Shown: positions 33,735-42,941 of the stretch, piece after piece
Numbering within the stretch: position 1 is the stretch's first letter
How the letters are laid out: each line of letters starts with the position of its first letter
Assembly: GCA_002293375.1 (NCBI GenBank)
Contig: DBDA01000021.1
Coordinates: forward strand, 124,001 to 188,000
DNA from: Odoribacter sp. UBA944
Lineage (GTDB): Bacteria; Bacteroidota; Bacteroidia; Bacteroidales; Marinifilaceae
Length of the DNA stretch: 64,000 bases
Direction of reading: 5' to 3'
Notes under the pieces: model-generated
The model's input: the letters and a program-made list of their open reading frames with translations, nothing else
What the model was told of the DNA's origin: nothing
The model's database searches: none
Position numbers and translations under genes: made by a program

Positions 33735-36314
33735 CTACTGCACATACCGTGTTTTGATTTGGTCGGGGACGATGGGGGAGAGGCACTCGATCTCGTACAC
33801 CGTTCCGGGCAAAAGGTCCATAAAGTTGTCGGCGAATGGGGAGGTGCCCGTTTCTTCCGTATAAAACATGACGTTGCAGGCCAATTGTCTGGTGGTAACT
33901 TGCAACCACTGTTTTCCGTTGCGCTCGATGCTTTGAATTTGTATACCGGGATTTTCTGGTAAGCGCAGGTTCTTGGGCTCGGTAAAGTAAACCGTCTGTT
34001 CGTCCAACACCGTTTTGCCCTCCTGCATCCGGATGACGGCCACCACTTCTTTCGTTGACACTCCTTCTAACAGTGTACCGATCTCCCACGTTGTGATCTT
34101 TTCCGACATGTTGGGAGCAGCCCGGAAGCTGCCTTCCTGTTTCCGGATCACGCGGCCGGAAAAGTCCCGGATTTCGATGCGGTAGGTGGCGGGTATCGCT
34201 CTCCGGTGGTCGTTGACGCTCCACAACTCCAATTGTCCTTCAGTGAAGCGGGGAACAAAGATAAAGGGTTTACAGGCTTCCCGGACGGCGTACCAGGCGG
34301 CCTTCCGGTTGTGGTAACAGTCGATGATCGACCAACTGGCAGCCGGCCAGCAATCGTTCAGTTGCCAAAGCAGCGACCCCATGCAGTACGGCATGTTCCG
34401 GCGGTGCGCCTGCATGGCCGTTTTCATCCCCCTTGCCTGCAATACTTGTCCCATATAGATAAACTGCTCGAAATCCTCCGGTACGTTGTAGTACCACCCC
34501 ATGTACTCCCGGATGAGGCCATTACCGATGTAGCTGCGCTGATGGTGCTTCATCACCTCCGACTCAATGCTGTGATCTTCCGGAAGGGTAAATTTCCGGA
34601 TAGCGTTCATTTCCGGGAACGACTGGAAACCGTATTCGGAGATAAAACGGCCGATGTTCTTCTCGAAATCCTCGAACCGGTGTTTTTCAAACCAGACACC
34701 CCAGTAGTGGTTATCACCGCTTGTGGCCGGGCGGAGTTCGTGTGCGTCCACCTCCGGCCCGGACATGGGGGAGGAGGGCCAGTAGTCGTCCCCGTCGGTG
34801 TATTCGGAGACCATCTCCGGCAGCAGTTTGTGCGCCAGCGCTACGTAAGCGTCGGTGATCTGTTGCTGTTCCGCCTCGCTGTACCGTTTCTTCCACCCCC
34901 AGCGCGCCCACGCAACATCCACTTCGTTGTTGCCGCACCACAGCGCCAGGGAGGGATGGTTACGCAGCCGGATGATGTTGTCGCTGGCCTCCTGCTTCAC
35001 ACTCTCCAAAAATTCCGGATTTCCGGGGTACATGGCGCAGGCAAACGAAAAGTCCTGCCAAACCAAAATGCCGTACCGGTCGCACAACTCGTAAAAATAG
35101 TCCTCTTCGTAGATGCCGCCGCCCCATACCCGGATCATGTTCATGTGGGCCTCTGCGGCGTTCCGCACCATCTTTTCGTATCCCTCCCGACCCAGCCGCG
35201 GCAAGAACACATCGCCGGGAATGGAGTTGGCCCCTTTGGCAAAGACAGGCGCTCCGTTCAGTTCAAACCGAAAGGTCTCTCTGTTCCCCTCTTTTTGGCG
35301 CACCAACTTCAGCGAGCGGATGCCGGTAGTTTGCCGGTATGTAGCGATGACCTTCTGCCCTCTCCGCAGGCGCACGTCAAAGTAGTACAGATGCGACGCG
35401 CCCAATCCGTTGCTCCACCACAAGCGGGGATTTCGGACTAAAAAGGGGAGGTTGATCCGGTTGATTCCGGCTGTGGCTGGGAACTTTCCGGTAGCCAGTA
35501 GCTTGTTCTCCGACAGTACATCTACCTCTACCGCTCCCGCACTTTCGGTATGAAAACTCACTTCGGCTTCCAGCCGTGCTATTTGTTTGGTCACCTCCGG
35601 CTGGCGGATAAAAACATCTTCCACCTGGGTGTCGTTCCAGGCCTCCAACGCCACCGGCCGCCAGATGCCGCTCGACACCAACCGTGGGCCCCAATCCCAA
35701 CCGAAGTGGTAAGGGGCTTTCCGCATGTAGACGCTGACCCGCACTTTCCCCATGCCGCCGTACTGACTATAGTCGTTGTCCGCCGGAAGAGCCAAACCGT
35801 ATGCCTCCAACTGTTCAAGGCCTTTGGTAATGGGAGAGTAGAAACGGATGTTCAAGGTGTTGGCGCCCGGTTTCAGTTTCCCTTTGACGTCAATTTTCCA
35901 CGTGCGGAACATGTTGTCGGCGGAAGCGATTTTCTCCCCGTTCAGGAAGACGTCCGCCCAGGTATCCAAGCCGTAAAACACCAATTGTTGCCGCTCGCAG
36001 GCCGGGATCTCCGGCCCTGCGGAGAATTCGGTTTGATATTCCCAATTTACTTTGTCAATCCACTGCACCTCCTGTTCGTTCATCCGGTAGAAGGGGTCTT
36101 CGATCATCCCGTTCGCCAACAGGTCGGTATGTATGGTCCCCGGCACGACGGCCGGCAGCCACTTGCCGGTATTGTATTGGCGGAACTGCCACCCGCTCTC
36201 GATCTTTTGTACGTGTATCGTGGGGCTCGTGCGATTCTTTGCCGCTGTTGCAACACAACAGGCAGTCCCCAACCAGACGAAGAGGCCAAGTAAACGGAAT
36301 AAGTGGTGTATCAT
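33735..36314 (-). CDS. Beta-mannosidase, glycoside hydrolase family 2
   Basis: 859 residues. Signal peptide (LFRLLGLFVWLGTACCVATA), then the GH2 N-terminal sugar-binding domain typical of beta-mannosidases (WQFRQYNTGKWLPAVVPGTIHTDLL, VFYGLDTWADVFLNG, HFGWDWGPR). A beta-sandwich follows, then the TIM barrel with MIRVWGGGIYEEDYFYELCD, the acid/base Glu in LWCGNNEVD and the nucleophile Glu in ISEYGFQSFPE. It should remove terminal beta-mannose from mannan or N-glycan fragments in the periplasm. It stands alone, without SusC/SusD or regulator genes. The Cys near the signal cleavage site has a poor lipobox. Confidence 0.93.
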   Translation of the reverse strand: MIHHLFRLLGLFVWLGTACCVATAAKNRTSPTIHVQKIESGWQFRQYNTGKWLPAVVPGTIHTDLLANGMIEDPFYRMNEQEVQWIDKVNWEYQTEFSAGPEIPACERQQLVFYGLDTWADVFLNGEKIASADNMFRTWKIDVKGKLKPGANTLNIRFYSPITKGLEQLEAYGLALPADNDYSQYGGMGKVRVSVYMRKAPYHFGWDWGPRLVSSGIWRPVALEAWNDTQVEDVFIRQPEVTKQIARLEAEVSFHTESAGAVEVDVLSENKLLATGKFPATAGINRINLPFLVRNPRLWWSNGLGASHLYYFDVRLRRGQKVIATYRQTTGIRSLKLVRQKEGNRETFRFELNGAPVFAKGANSIPGDVFLPRLGREGYEKMVRNAAEAHMNMIRVWGGGIYEEDYFYELCDRYGILVWQDFSFACAMYPGNPEFLESVKQEASDNIIRLRNHPSLALWCGNNEVDVAWARWGWKKRYSEAEQQQITDAYVALAHKLLPEMVSEYTDGDDYWPSSPMSGPEVDAHELRPATSGDNHYWGVWFEKHRFEDFEKNIGRFISEYGFQSFPEMNAIRKFTLPEDHSIESEVMKHHQRSYIGNGLIREYMGWYYNVPEDFEQFIYMGQVLQARGMKTAMQAHRRNMPYCMGSLLWQLNDCWPAASWSIIDCYHNRKAAWYAVREACKPFIFVPRFTEGQLELWSVNDHRRAIPATYRIEIRDFSGRVIRKQEGSFRAAPNMSEKITTWEIGTLLEGVSTKEVVAVIRMQEGKTVLDEQTVYFTEPKNLRLPENPGIQIQSIERNGKQWLQVTTRQLACNVMFYTEETGTSPFADNFMDLLPGTVYEIECLSPIVPDQIKTRYVQ

Positions 36315-36386
36315 GGCGTTGTTTGTAAAAGAATGTTTTCAAAATCCCTGCAAGGTAGGAAAAAATTAAAAAAATGGGGCATAAAG

Positions 36387-36416
36387 TTGCAGCAACTCCG
36401 GTTTATTTTAACTTTG
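36387..36416 (+). promoter_or_regulatory. Promoter of the small membrane protein gene
   Basis: TTG at 36387-36389, 19 nt, then TAACTTTG at 36409-36416, an exact -7 match. It places the transcript start near 36423 and supports ATG 36437 rather than the in-frame ATG 36374, which lies upstream of the promoter. Confidence 0.65.
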
Positions 36417-36436
36417 CATCCGTTGACGCATCAAAA

Positions 36437-36757
36437 ATGAAAACCATGCAAAACGGACAAATTCCACAAGGACAAACAATTATCATCAACCAACAAGCAA
36501 CCCCGAAATCGAACGGAATGGGTGTGGCAGGATTTGTATTGGCTTTGATCGCTGCGTTCTTCGGCTGGATCCCTGTTCTCGGTTGGATACTGTGGGTTTT
36601 AGGATTGATCTTTTCGTTTGTAGGGATCTTTAAAAGGCCGCGAGGTCTTGCAATTGCCGGTTTGGTTATTTCGATGATCGGTTTGGTTTTACTATTGGTC
36701 GTATTTGGAGTGATAATGGCCGCTGTCGGGAGTGCAGCTGCTATAGCAGCGATATGA
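36437..36757 (+). CDS. Small DUF4190-like membrane protein
   Basis: 106 residues. A polar Gln/Asn-rich N-terminus (NGQIPQGQTIIINQQ) is followed by GMGVAGFVLALIAAFFGWIPVLGWILWVLGLIFSFVG and a second hydrophobic block (GLAIAGLVISMIGLVLLLVV), about three membrane segments. The pattern resembles small Bacteroidota membrane proteins related to DUF4190; function unknown. Its own promoter and the convergent gene directly downstream make it a single-gene unit. Confidence 0.75.
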   Translation: MKTMQNGQIPQGQTIIINQQATPKSNGMGVAGFVLALIAAFFGWIPVLGWILWVLGLIFSFVGIFKRPRGLAIAGLVISMIGLVLLLVVFGVIMAAVGSAAAIAAI

Positions 36758-37681
36758 TCACTTTGCCTGGATCTCCCGGCATACGGCTTCCCACTCTTTG
36801 TCGCCGACGGTCAATTGGTCGAACAGTTCGGTGAGTAACTCCAACTCCAACCGTTCGAAATCCTCCCGCCGGGGTGTTACCAACAGCCCCCCGAAATCCA
36901 CACTGCCGGGGCTGAACAGGATCCGTTCCTTCCCTTCGGCGTAAAACTGTTGCGGACGGAGTTGCTTTCGGGGAAAAAGGGCTACTGTCCAGCACCCTTC
37001 CCGTTGCCACACGATCAGGTTCAGCATCGGTTCCGGATCGGACGGAATAAATCGTCCCAACACTTCCAACACAGCTTCAAACCGGGAGATCAGCCATGCT
37101 TTCTCGCCGGAATGCAGAAAAAATACCTTCCGGAGGTAGCCCGAAAGCGTACCGATCTGCCCATGCCGGTTGGCGGTTAGGGACTGCATTCGGTTAGCCT
37201 CTTCTTCCACCGGTAATATCCCTCCGGGAGCCAGTTGGAAGTGAAAGTGGTCGGGGGCCGAGGCGCCGCTGTTGGGGCCGTTGTAAAAAACCGTATAGGC
37301 CGGGTAGCGGGCGGCGATCTCCAGCATATCCCCGAACCGGCCGGCAATGCGCTGTGGTTGGTGCGTAACGGTCGGTACCGTGAGGTGTTGTTCAAAAATG
37401 GGGTAGGGATTGACGTAGATGCGATACTCCGAATTGTACACGATCCCTTTTTGCCCCTCCGGCAGATTGGCCGGGCAGAGGAAGCAGGGGCGGGCGGCGA
37501 TGGCAGCCGGATCGGTGGGGGCTGCCGTGGAACGGATCCGCTCCGGGTTGAATTGCAACACAAACCGTCCGCCGGGAAAGACGACGGTTTTGTAGTTAAC
37601 GGCCGAGAGCCCCAAATAGTGGCGGGCGGCTAAGGGGAACTCCCGAAGTTGTTCCCGGAACAAACGTTCAATATCTTGCAT
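36758..37681 (-). CDS. DUF4922 protein, HIT/GalT-like nucleotidyltransferase fold
   Basis: 307 residues. Recognisable stretches: VLQFNPERIRSTAA, RPCFLCPANLPEGQKGI, YRIYVNPYPIFEQHLTVPTVTHQPQ, and ASAPDHFHFQLAPGG, whose H-F-H-F-Q resembles the H-x-H-x-(H/Q) motif of HIT-like and galactose-1-phosphate uridylyltransferase enzymes. The CxxC near residue 90 could bind metal. It may act as a nucleotide phosphorylase or transferase; the substrate is unknown. It lies 12 nt after recX at the end of a prmC-recX-DUF4922 run. Confidence 0.82.
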   Translation of the reverse strand: MQDIERLFREQLREFPLAARHYLGLSAVNYKTVVFPGGRFVLQFNPERIRSTAAPTDPAAIAARPCFLCPANLPEGQKGIVYNSEYRIYVNPYPIFEQHLTVPTVTHQPQRIAGRFGDMLEIAARYPAYTVFYNGPNSGASAPDHFHFQLAPGGILPVEEEANRMQSLTANRHGQIGTLSGYLRKVFFLHSGEKAWLISRFEAVLEVLGRFIPSDPEPMLNLIVWQREGCWTVALFPRKQLRPQQFYAEGKERILFSPGSVDFGGLLVTPRREDFERLELELLTELFDQLTVGDKEWEAVCREIQAK

Positions 37682-37693
37682 CGAAAGAGGTAT

Positions 37694-38161
37694 TTAGCTA
37701 TCTGCGAGCTGTCGCAGGCAACGGTGAATGGTCTCGTGATCGAAGCCGCGGGAGAGGGCGAACCGCACCAATCGGGCATATGATCCGGGATCATCCGGAT
37801 TCTGCAGGCTTTTCCGTTTCTTGTTCAGCAGATAGAGGCAGGTGGCGTCGTACGCCTCGTCGGCCTGCCCTGACAGCGCCTCCCGGATCGCCTCTTCCGG
37901 TACCTCCCGCTGCCGCAGCGCCTGTGCAATTTTATGCTTCCCCCACTTGCCAAACCGGAATTTGTCGTTGGCAAAAGCGTTGGCAAAACGGGAGTGATTC
38001 AGGAAGTTGTTCTGGAAAAGCCAGTCGAGGATGGTTTCCGCCTCCCGGTTGCCGACACCCCATTTTTCCAATTTGGTGCGGATCTCTTTGGCGCAGCACT
38101 CTTTTTTGCTGCACGCAGCGGCGGCAAGGGCTTGCGCCCGTTTTGGATCTTTAACTTCCAT
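37694..38161 (-). CDS. recX: Regulatory protein RecX
   Basis: 155 residues. Small helical protein of three-helix repeats: ALAAAACSKKECCAKEIRTKLEKWGV, ETILDWLFQNNFLNHSRFANAFANDKFRFGKWGKHKIAQALRQREV and YARLVRFALSRGFDHETIHRCL. In other bacteria RecX modulates RecA filaments. Start taken at ATG (38159-38161), which overlaps the end of prmC by 11 nt; the frame extends further upstream inside prmC. The N-terminus has an unusual CSKKECC cluster. Confidence 0.85.
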   Translation of the reverse strand: MEVKDPKRAQALAAAACSKKECCAKEIRTKLEKWGVGNREAETILDWLFQNNFLNHSRFANAFANDKFRFGKWGKHKIAQALRQREVPEEAIREALSGQADEAYDATCLYLLNKKRKSLQNPDDPGSYARLVRFALSRGFDHETIHRCLRQLADS

Positions 38162-39020
38162 AGGGTATGCCGGTTTGTTCAGCCCGGATAAACCGGGGTT
38201 TCCCAAAAAGGTCTTTGCGTCCGGTAACGGCCGCGTAACCGCTCTCTTGCAACAGGCAGGCGGTTTCCGCTTCCAGCGCCTCGTTGATCTCTACGAACAG
38301 CAATCCCCCGGGTGCCAGATGGGTACGTCCGAATCGGGCGATGGCCCGGTAAAACAGCAACGGATCGTCGTCGGGGACAAAAAGCGCCCGCTCCGGTTCA
38401 TATGACAATACCCGCCGCTCCATCCACTCCTTTTCAGACTCCCGTACGTATGGTGGATTGCTGATAATCATATCATAAGGGCCCTTCCAACCGTCCGCTC
38501 CGTCCAGAATATCCCCCTCTCCGAAGAGAACCTCCGTCTCGTTTCGTTCTGCGTTCTCTTTTGCAACAATCAATGCGTCAGACGAGATATCCATACCACA
38601 CACCGAAACATCCGGACCCAACTTAGCTAAGGTGATGGCGATGCAGCCGCTGCCGGTACCGATGTCTAAAATACGCATGCCGGAACGCGCCGACTCTAAG
38701 GTCCACCGTACCAACTCTTCGGTTTCCGGGCGAGGGATCAGGGTCGATCCGTCGATCCGGAAACGCAATCCGGCAAACTCCGTCTCCCCGATGATATACT
38801 GCACCGGTTTCCCCTGCTTCAACTCCTTGACAACGGCGTAAAATTTATTTACGAAGCTTTCCGGTAAACAGTCGTATTTTTTGAGATGTATCTCTATATT
38901 TGTGTATTGGAAAATATCCGAGAAGATCAACCGGCAGATGCTGCGGATCTCTTCCTGCGGATATGTATCCTTTAATTCGTTTATTGCGTATTGAGTAACG
39001 GTGAAAATAGAACTGTTCAT
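38151..39020 (-). CDS. prmC: Peptide chain release factor N5-glutamine methyltransferase
   Basis: 289 residues. SAM-dependent methylation of the GGQ glutamine of release factors. Helical N-terminal domain, then GKPVQYIIGETEFAGLRF, LIPRPETEELV, the SAM motif ILDIGTGSGCIAITLA and the catalytic NPPY (IISNPPYVRESE). The start ATG (39018-39020) begins the conserved N-terminal region; an upstream in-frame extension into cls is not credible. The gene is divergent from cls. Confidence 0.95.
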   Translation of the reverse strand: MNSSIFTVTQYAINELKDTYPQEEIRSICRLIFSDIFQYTNIEIHLKKYDCLPESFVNKFYAVVKELKQGKPVQYIIGETEFAGLRFRIDGSTLIPRPETEELVRWTLESARSGMRILDIGTGSGCIAITLAKLGPDVSVCGMDISSDALIVAKENAERNETEVLFGEGDILDGADGWKGPYDMIISNPPYVRESEKEWMERRVLSYEPERALFVPDDDPLLFYRAIARFGRTHLAPGGLLFVEINEALEAETACLLQESGYAAVTGRKDLFGKPRFIRAEQTGIPYGS

Positions 39021-39074
39021 AAGGCGAAAATAGTGAATATTATTAGAAATTAAAATAAGAAAATCCGCGGATCC

Positions 39075-40529
39075 ATGGATTGGTTGGCGCTTCTGATATA
39101 TGCATTGATCCTGTTGTACCTCGGAACGATCCTGACGGCCGCCTACAACATCATCCTGGAGAACCGGAATCCGGTAAAGACGGTTGCATGGGTGGTGGTG
39201 ATTCTGTTGTTGCCGCCGATCGGTTTTCTCTTTTTTCTCTATTTCGGCGTGAATTACCGGAAAAACAAGATGTTCTCCAGGAAAGAACTGGGAGACATCA
39301 AGTGGTTGCAATACATGAGCGAGGATCAGAAACAGCGGCTCAAAAAATCCGAAATATTGAAGCGGGAGGACCGGAAAGAGTGGCAGAAATTGATGACCCT
39401 GTTGTTGAGCAACAGCAAGGCGTTGCTGACTCGCTACAACAAGGCGGAGATATTGAACGACGGGAAAGAGACCTTCCCGGCTATCTTCAATGCGATCGCC
39501 AAGGCCCGGAAATTTATCCACTTAGAATATTACATTGTGGAAAAGGGTGAACTTGCTTCCCGCCTGAAAGAGCTGTTAACGGCGAAAGCGCGGGCGGGGA
39601 TCGAGGTGCGTTTTATTTACGACGACGTCGGTTGCTGGTCGCTTTCGAAACAGTACATCCGGGAGATGCGGGGGGCGGGGGTGCAGATGGTACCCTTTTT
39701 GCCGGTGATCTTCCAGCGTTTGGCGGACAAGGCCAATTACCGGAACCACCGGAAGATCGTGGTGATAGACGGAGAAGTGGGTTTTGTCGGCGGGTTGAAT
39801 TTTGCCGACCGCTACCTGAACGGGATCCCGAAGATCGGTTGTTGGCGCGATACGCATCTTTGCGTGCGGGGTGAGGTGGTGACCTCCCTGAATACGGTGT
39901 TCGGGATCGACTGGTACTTTGTTCGGCAGGAGTTGTTGTTGAACAGGGAGGAGTATCTCCCGCACAAAGAGGAGGATGGGAATACATTGATCCAGACGGT
40001 GGCTTCGGGGCCCGACAGCGACTGGTCTTCCATTCAGCAGGCCTATTTTACCCTGATCAATATGGCGAAGAAATATGTGTTTATCTCTACGCCCTATTTT
40101 ATGCCGGGGGAGACGACGGTCAACTGCCTGAAAGCAGCGGCGATGGGCGGGGTGGATGTGCGGTTGATGCTGCCGCACAATTCGGATTCGCGCCTGACAC
40201 ACTGGTGTTCCTGTTCCTATGTGGAGGAGTTGCTGGAGGCGGGGGTGAAGGTCTATTGGTACCAGAAGGGGCTGAACCACAGCAAGGTGATCGTGGTGGA
40301 CGGAATTGTGGCGAGCGTAGGGACAGCCAACATGGATATGCGGAGTTTTGAAGAGAATTTTGAGGTGAATCTGATCTTGTACGATCGTGCTGTGTCGAAA
40401 AGTCTGGCTTCGTTTTTTATGGAGGATCTGAAAAACAGCCGGGAGGAGAGCATCAACCACTGGAAGTTCCGCCCGAAAAGGCAACGGGTCAAGGAGTCGT
40501 TGGCCCGGTTGTTCGCTCCCCTGCTTTGA
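39075..40529 (+). CDS. cls: Cardiolipin synthase (phospholipase D superfamily)
   Basis: 484 residues. Two N-terminal membrane segments (LLIYALILLYLGTILTAAYN; VAWVVVILLLPPIGFLFFLYFG), then two HKD catalytic motifs: NHRKIVVIDGEVGFVGGLNFADRY (about residue 230) and NHSKVIVVDGIVASVGTANMDMRSF (about residue 410). It joins two phosphatidylglycerol molecules, or PG with another donor, to make cardiolipin at the inner membrane. Length is normal. Confidence 0.95.
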   Translation: MDWLALLIYALILLYLGTILTAAYNIILENRNPVKTVAWVVVILLLPPIGFLFFLYFGVNYRKNKMFSRKELGDIKWLQYMSEDQKQRLKKSEILKREDRKEWQKLMTLLLSNSKALLTRYNKAEILNDGKETFPAIFNAIAKARKFIHLEYYIVEKGELASRLKELLTAKARAGIEVRFIYDDVGCWSLSKQYIREMRGAGVQMVPFLPVIFQRLADKANYRNHRKIVVIDGEVGFVGGLNFADRYLNGIPKIGCWRDTHLCVRGEVVTSLNTVFGIDWYFVRQELLLNREEYLPHKEEDGNTLIQTVASGPDSDWSSIQQAYFTLINMAKKYVFISTPYFMPGETTVNCLKAAAMGGVDVRLMLPHNSDSRLTHWCSCSYVEELLEAGVKVYWYQKGLNHSKVIVVDGIVASVGTANMDMRSFEENFEVNLILYDRAVSKSLASFFMEDLKNSREESINHWKFRPKRQRVKESLARLFAPLL

Positions 40530-40560
40530 TGGTAAGGTGTGTAAACTAAAAAGGATGTGT

Positions 40561-42939
40561 ATGGAAGTTTGTATTGATAGCCGTGCGGTGGGCTCTCCGG
40601 GGGATACCCTCTTTTTTGCTTTGAAGGGCAAAAACCACAACGGACACGATTATGTGCGGGAGTTGTACGGCAAGGGTGTCCGTTCGTTCGTGATCAGCGA
40701 AGACCGGGAGGAGTTCTCCGCCCTGACGGAAGCGAAGTTTTTCCGGGTGGAGCAGGTATTGGATGCCTTACAAAGCTATGCGCGAGCATATCGGGAGAAG
40801 ATGAAGGCGGAGGTGATCGCGGTGACCGGGAGCAATGGAAAGACCATCGTGAAGGAGTGGTTGTACCAATTGCTGTCCGATGACTACGTCGTCTATAGGA
40901 GTCCCCGGAGTTACAACTCGCAGGTTGGCGTGCCGTTGTCGTTGTGCGGCATCGAGGAGTCGGCCGATATCGCCGTCATTGAAGCCGGTATCTCCCGGAA
41001 AGGGGAGATGGTGCGCCTGGAAAACATGATCCGTCCCGATCTCTGTATCTTTACCCACCTGGGGGATGCACACGGGGAGAATTTTTCTTCCCTTCGGGAA
41101 AAATTGGAGGAGAAAGCGATCCTTTTCCGCTATTGTTCGACTGCTGTCGGGCGGGAGGGGCAGACTATGGATTACATTTCCGCCACAGCCGACAAAAAGG
41201 CCCGGATCGTCCGTTGGGGTGAAAGCGAACAGGCCGATGTGCGGACTCGGGTGCTCTCCCGGAGCGAAAACAGCTGGGAGGTAGAGGTCGCTTACGGCAA
41301 GGAGCTGTTTACGCTGCACCTCCCCTTTGGTGACGAGGCCTCGTACGAAAATTGTATAAATGCGGTTTGTGTATTGTTGCTGAAAGGAGTGTCGTCGAAG
41401 CGGATTGCAGAGAAGGTATCCCGTTTACAGCCCATCGCCATGCGGATGGAGATCAAAGAGGGGATCAACCGTACTATCCTGGTGAACGATTACTACAATT
41501 CGGACATTGTCTCTTTTCGCACGGCTTTGGCGGTACAGGGGATGCAGGATAAGTCCAAAAGCAAAACCGTCATCTTGTCGGATGTGCTCGATACGGGTAC
41601 GGAACCTGATACGTTGTACCGGGGGGTGGCGGAGCGGTTGGAAGAGGCGGGTGTGACGCTCTTTATCGGTATTGGGGAAGAGTTGTGTAAACACCGGGAG
41701 TATTTCCGGATGAATGCTCGTTTTTACCCCGATACGGAGAATTTTCTGCGGCAGGAGAACCGGAACAGCTTCCGCGATCAGGTGATCCTGATCAAGGGGG
41801 CCCGCCGCTTCCGCTTTGAATATATTGCCGGTTTTTTACAGAAACAGACCCATAACACCGTGTTGGAGGTCAACATGGATGCGATGGTAGCCAATTTGAA
41901 TTACTTCCGTTCGCTGTTGCCGGAGCATACGAAACTGGCTGTGATGGTGAAGGCTTTTTCATACGGATCGGGAGCGGGGGAAGTGGCCTCTCTATTGCAA
42001 TACCACGGTGTGAACTACCTGATGGTGGCCTTTGCGGACGAGGGGATCGCCCTCCGGGCGGAGGGGATCACCATACCGGTCGCCGTGATGAATCCGCAGC
42101 CCGACTCTTTTGACAGCATGATCGAATTCAATTTGGAACCGGAGATCTATTCGCCGGAACTGCTGGCCGCTTTTGACCGGGCGTTGGTGCGGCACGGGCA
42201 GGAGAAGTACCCCGTACACATCAAATTGAACACCGGCATGAACCGGGCCGGTCTCGATCTTGGCGATATAACGTTTCTCCGGGAGTTCTTTGCGATCAAA
42301 AGGCGGGTAGAGGTAACATCGCTCTTTTCGCACCTGGCCGGGAGCGATGAGGAGCGGTTGGACGAATTTACCCGCCTGCAATACCGCAAATTCCGGGAGA
42401 TGGCCGATGAAATACAGGCGTTTCTACCGAACAGGGCCCTTTTGCACATCCTCAACTCTGCCGGGATTGAACGTTTTCCGGAATACAGTTGCGACATGGT
42501 CCGGCTGGGAGTGGGGTTACACGGTATCAGCGCCGTTGGGGCGGTTCTGGAACCGGTGGCTGTTTTTAAAACGTACATTGAATCTGTCCGGGAGGTGAAA
42601 AAAGGAGAGACGGTCGGGTACGGCAGGCGGGGCGTTGCGGAACGGGACTCCCGGATCGCCGTGGTGCCGGTGGGCTATGCCGACGGCCTGAACCGTCGCT
42701 TAGGGAACGGCGTTGGGGAGATGTGGGTGAAGGGATACCGGGTGCCGGTGATCGGTACGATCTGCATGGATACTTGTATGTTGGACATAACAGATACACC
42801 GGCGGAGACCGGGGAGGAGGTCGAGATTTTCGGCCGGCACATCCCGGTCACAGAAGTGGCGCAAAAGTTGGGTACCATCCCGTACGAAATCCTCACGGGG
42901 GTTGCTTACCGGGTGAAACGGGTCTATTACAAAGAGTAG
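40561..42939 (+). CDS. Bifunctional MurF ligase / alanine racemase
   Basis: 792 residues from ATG 40561 (ATG 40555 also possible). The N-terminal half is the UDP-MurNAc-tripeptide:D-Ala-D-Ala ligase: SRAVGSPGDTLFFALKG, ATP loop VTGSNGKTIVKEWL, IEAGISRKGEM and HLGDAHGENF. The C-terminal half is a PLP alanine racemase: the PLP lysine in LAVMVKAFSYGSGAGEV, IKLNTGMNRAGLD, and the catalytic Tyr region VGYGRRGVAERDSRIAVVPVGYADG. Making D-Ala and using D-Ala-D-Ala in one chain is a known Bacteroidota fusion. The N-terminus lacks about 25 residues normally found before the first MurF motif. AAGG six bases upstream supports ATG 40561. Confidence 0.94.
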   Translation: MEVCIDSRAVGSPGDTLFFALKGKNHNGHDYVRELYGKGVRSFVISEDREEFSALTEAKFFRVEQVLDALQSYARAYREKMKAEVIAVTGSNGKTIVKEWLYQLLSDDYVVYRSPRSYNSQVGVPLSLCGIEESADIAVIEAGISRKGEMVRLENMIRPDLCIFTHLGDAHGENFSSLREKLEEKAILFRYCSTAVGREGQTMDYISATADKKARIVRWGESEQADVRTRVLSRSENSWEVEVAYGKELFTLHLPFGDEASYENCINAVCVLLLKGVSSKRIAEKVSRLQPIAMRMEIKEGINRTILVNDYYNSDIVSFRTALAVQGMQDKSKSKTVILSDVLDTGTEPDTLYRGVAERLEEAGVTLFIGIGEELCKHREYFRMNARFYPDTENFLRQENRNSFRDQVILIKGARRFRFEYIAGFLQKQTHNTVLEVNMDAMVANLNYFRSLLPEHTKLAVMVKAFSYGSGAGEVASLLQYHGVNYLMVAFADEGIALRAEGITIPVAVMNPQPDSFDSMIEFNLEPEIYSPELLAAFDRALVRHGQEKYPVHIKLNTGMNRAGLDLGDITFLREFFAIKRRVEVTSLFSHLAGSDEERLDEFTRLQYRKFREMADEIQAFLPNRALLHILNSAGIERFPEYSCDMVRLGVGLHGISAVGAVLEPVAVFKTYIESVREVKKGETVGYGRRGVAERDSRIAVVPVGYADGLNRRLGNGVGEMWVKGYRVPVIGTICMDTCMLDITDTPAETGEEVEIFGRHIPVTEVAQKLGTIPYEILTGVAYRVKRVYYKE

Positions 42940-42941
42940 GC

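Noticed and set aside
34206..35441. A 411-codon plus-strand open frame opposite the beta-mannosidase.
   Set aside because: The minus-strand frame has intact GH2 motifs throughout; the opposite frame shows no family signal and low-complexity composition.
36374..36436. Earlier ATG (36374) as start of the small membrane protein.
   Set aside because: A full promoter (TTG-N19-TAACTTTG) lies downstream of it, so that codon would not be transcribed from this promoter.
38162..39521. Longer N-terminal versions of RecX and PrmC made by extending upstream in frame.
   Set aside because: The added residues lie inside neighbouring coding sequence or the opposite strand of cls and match nothing in the families; internal ATGs give the conserved starts.
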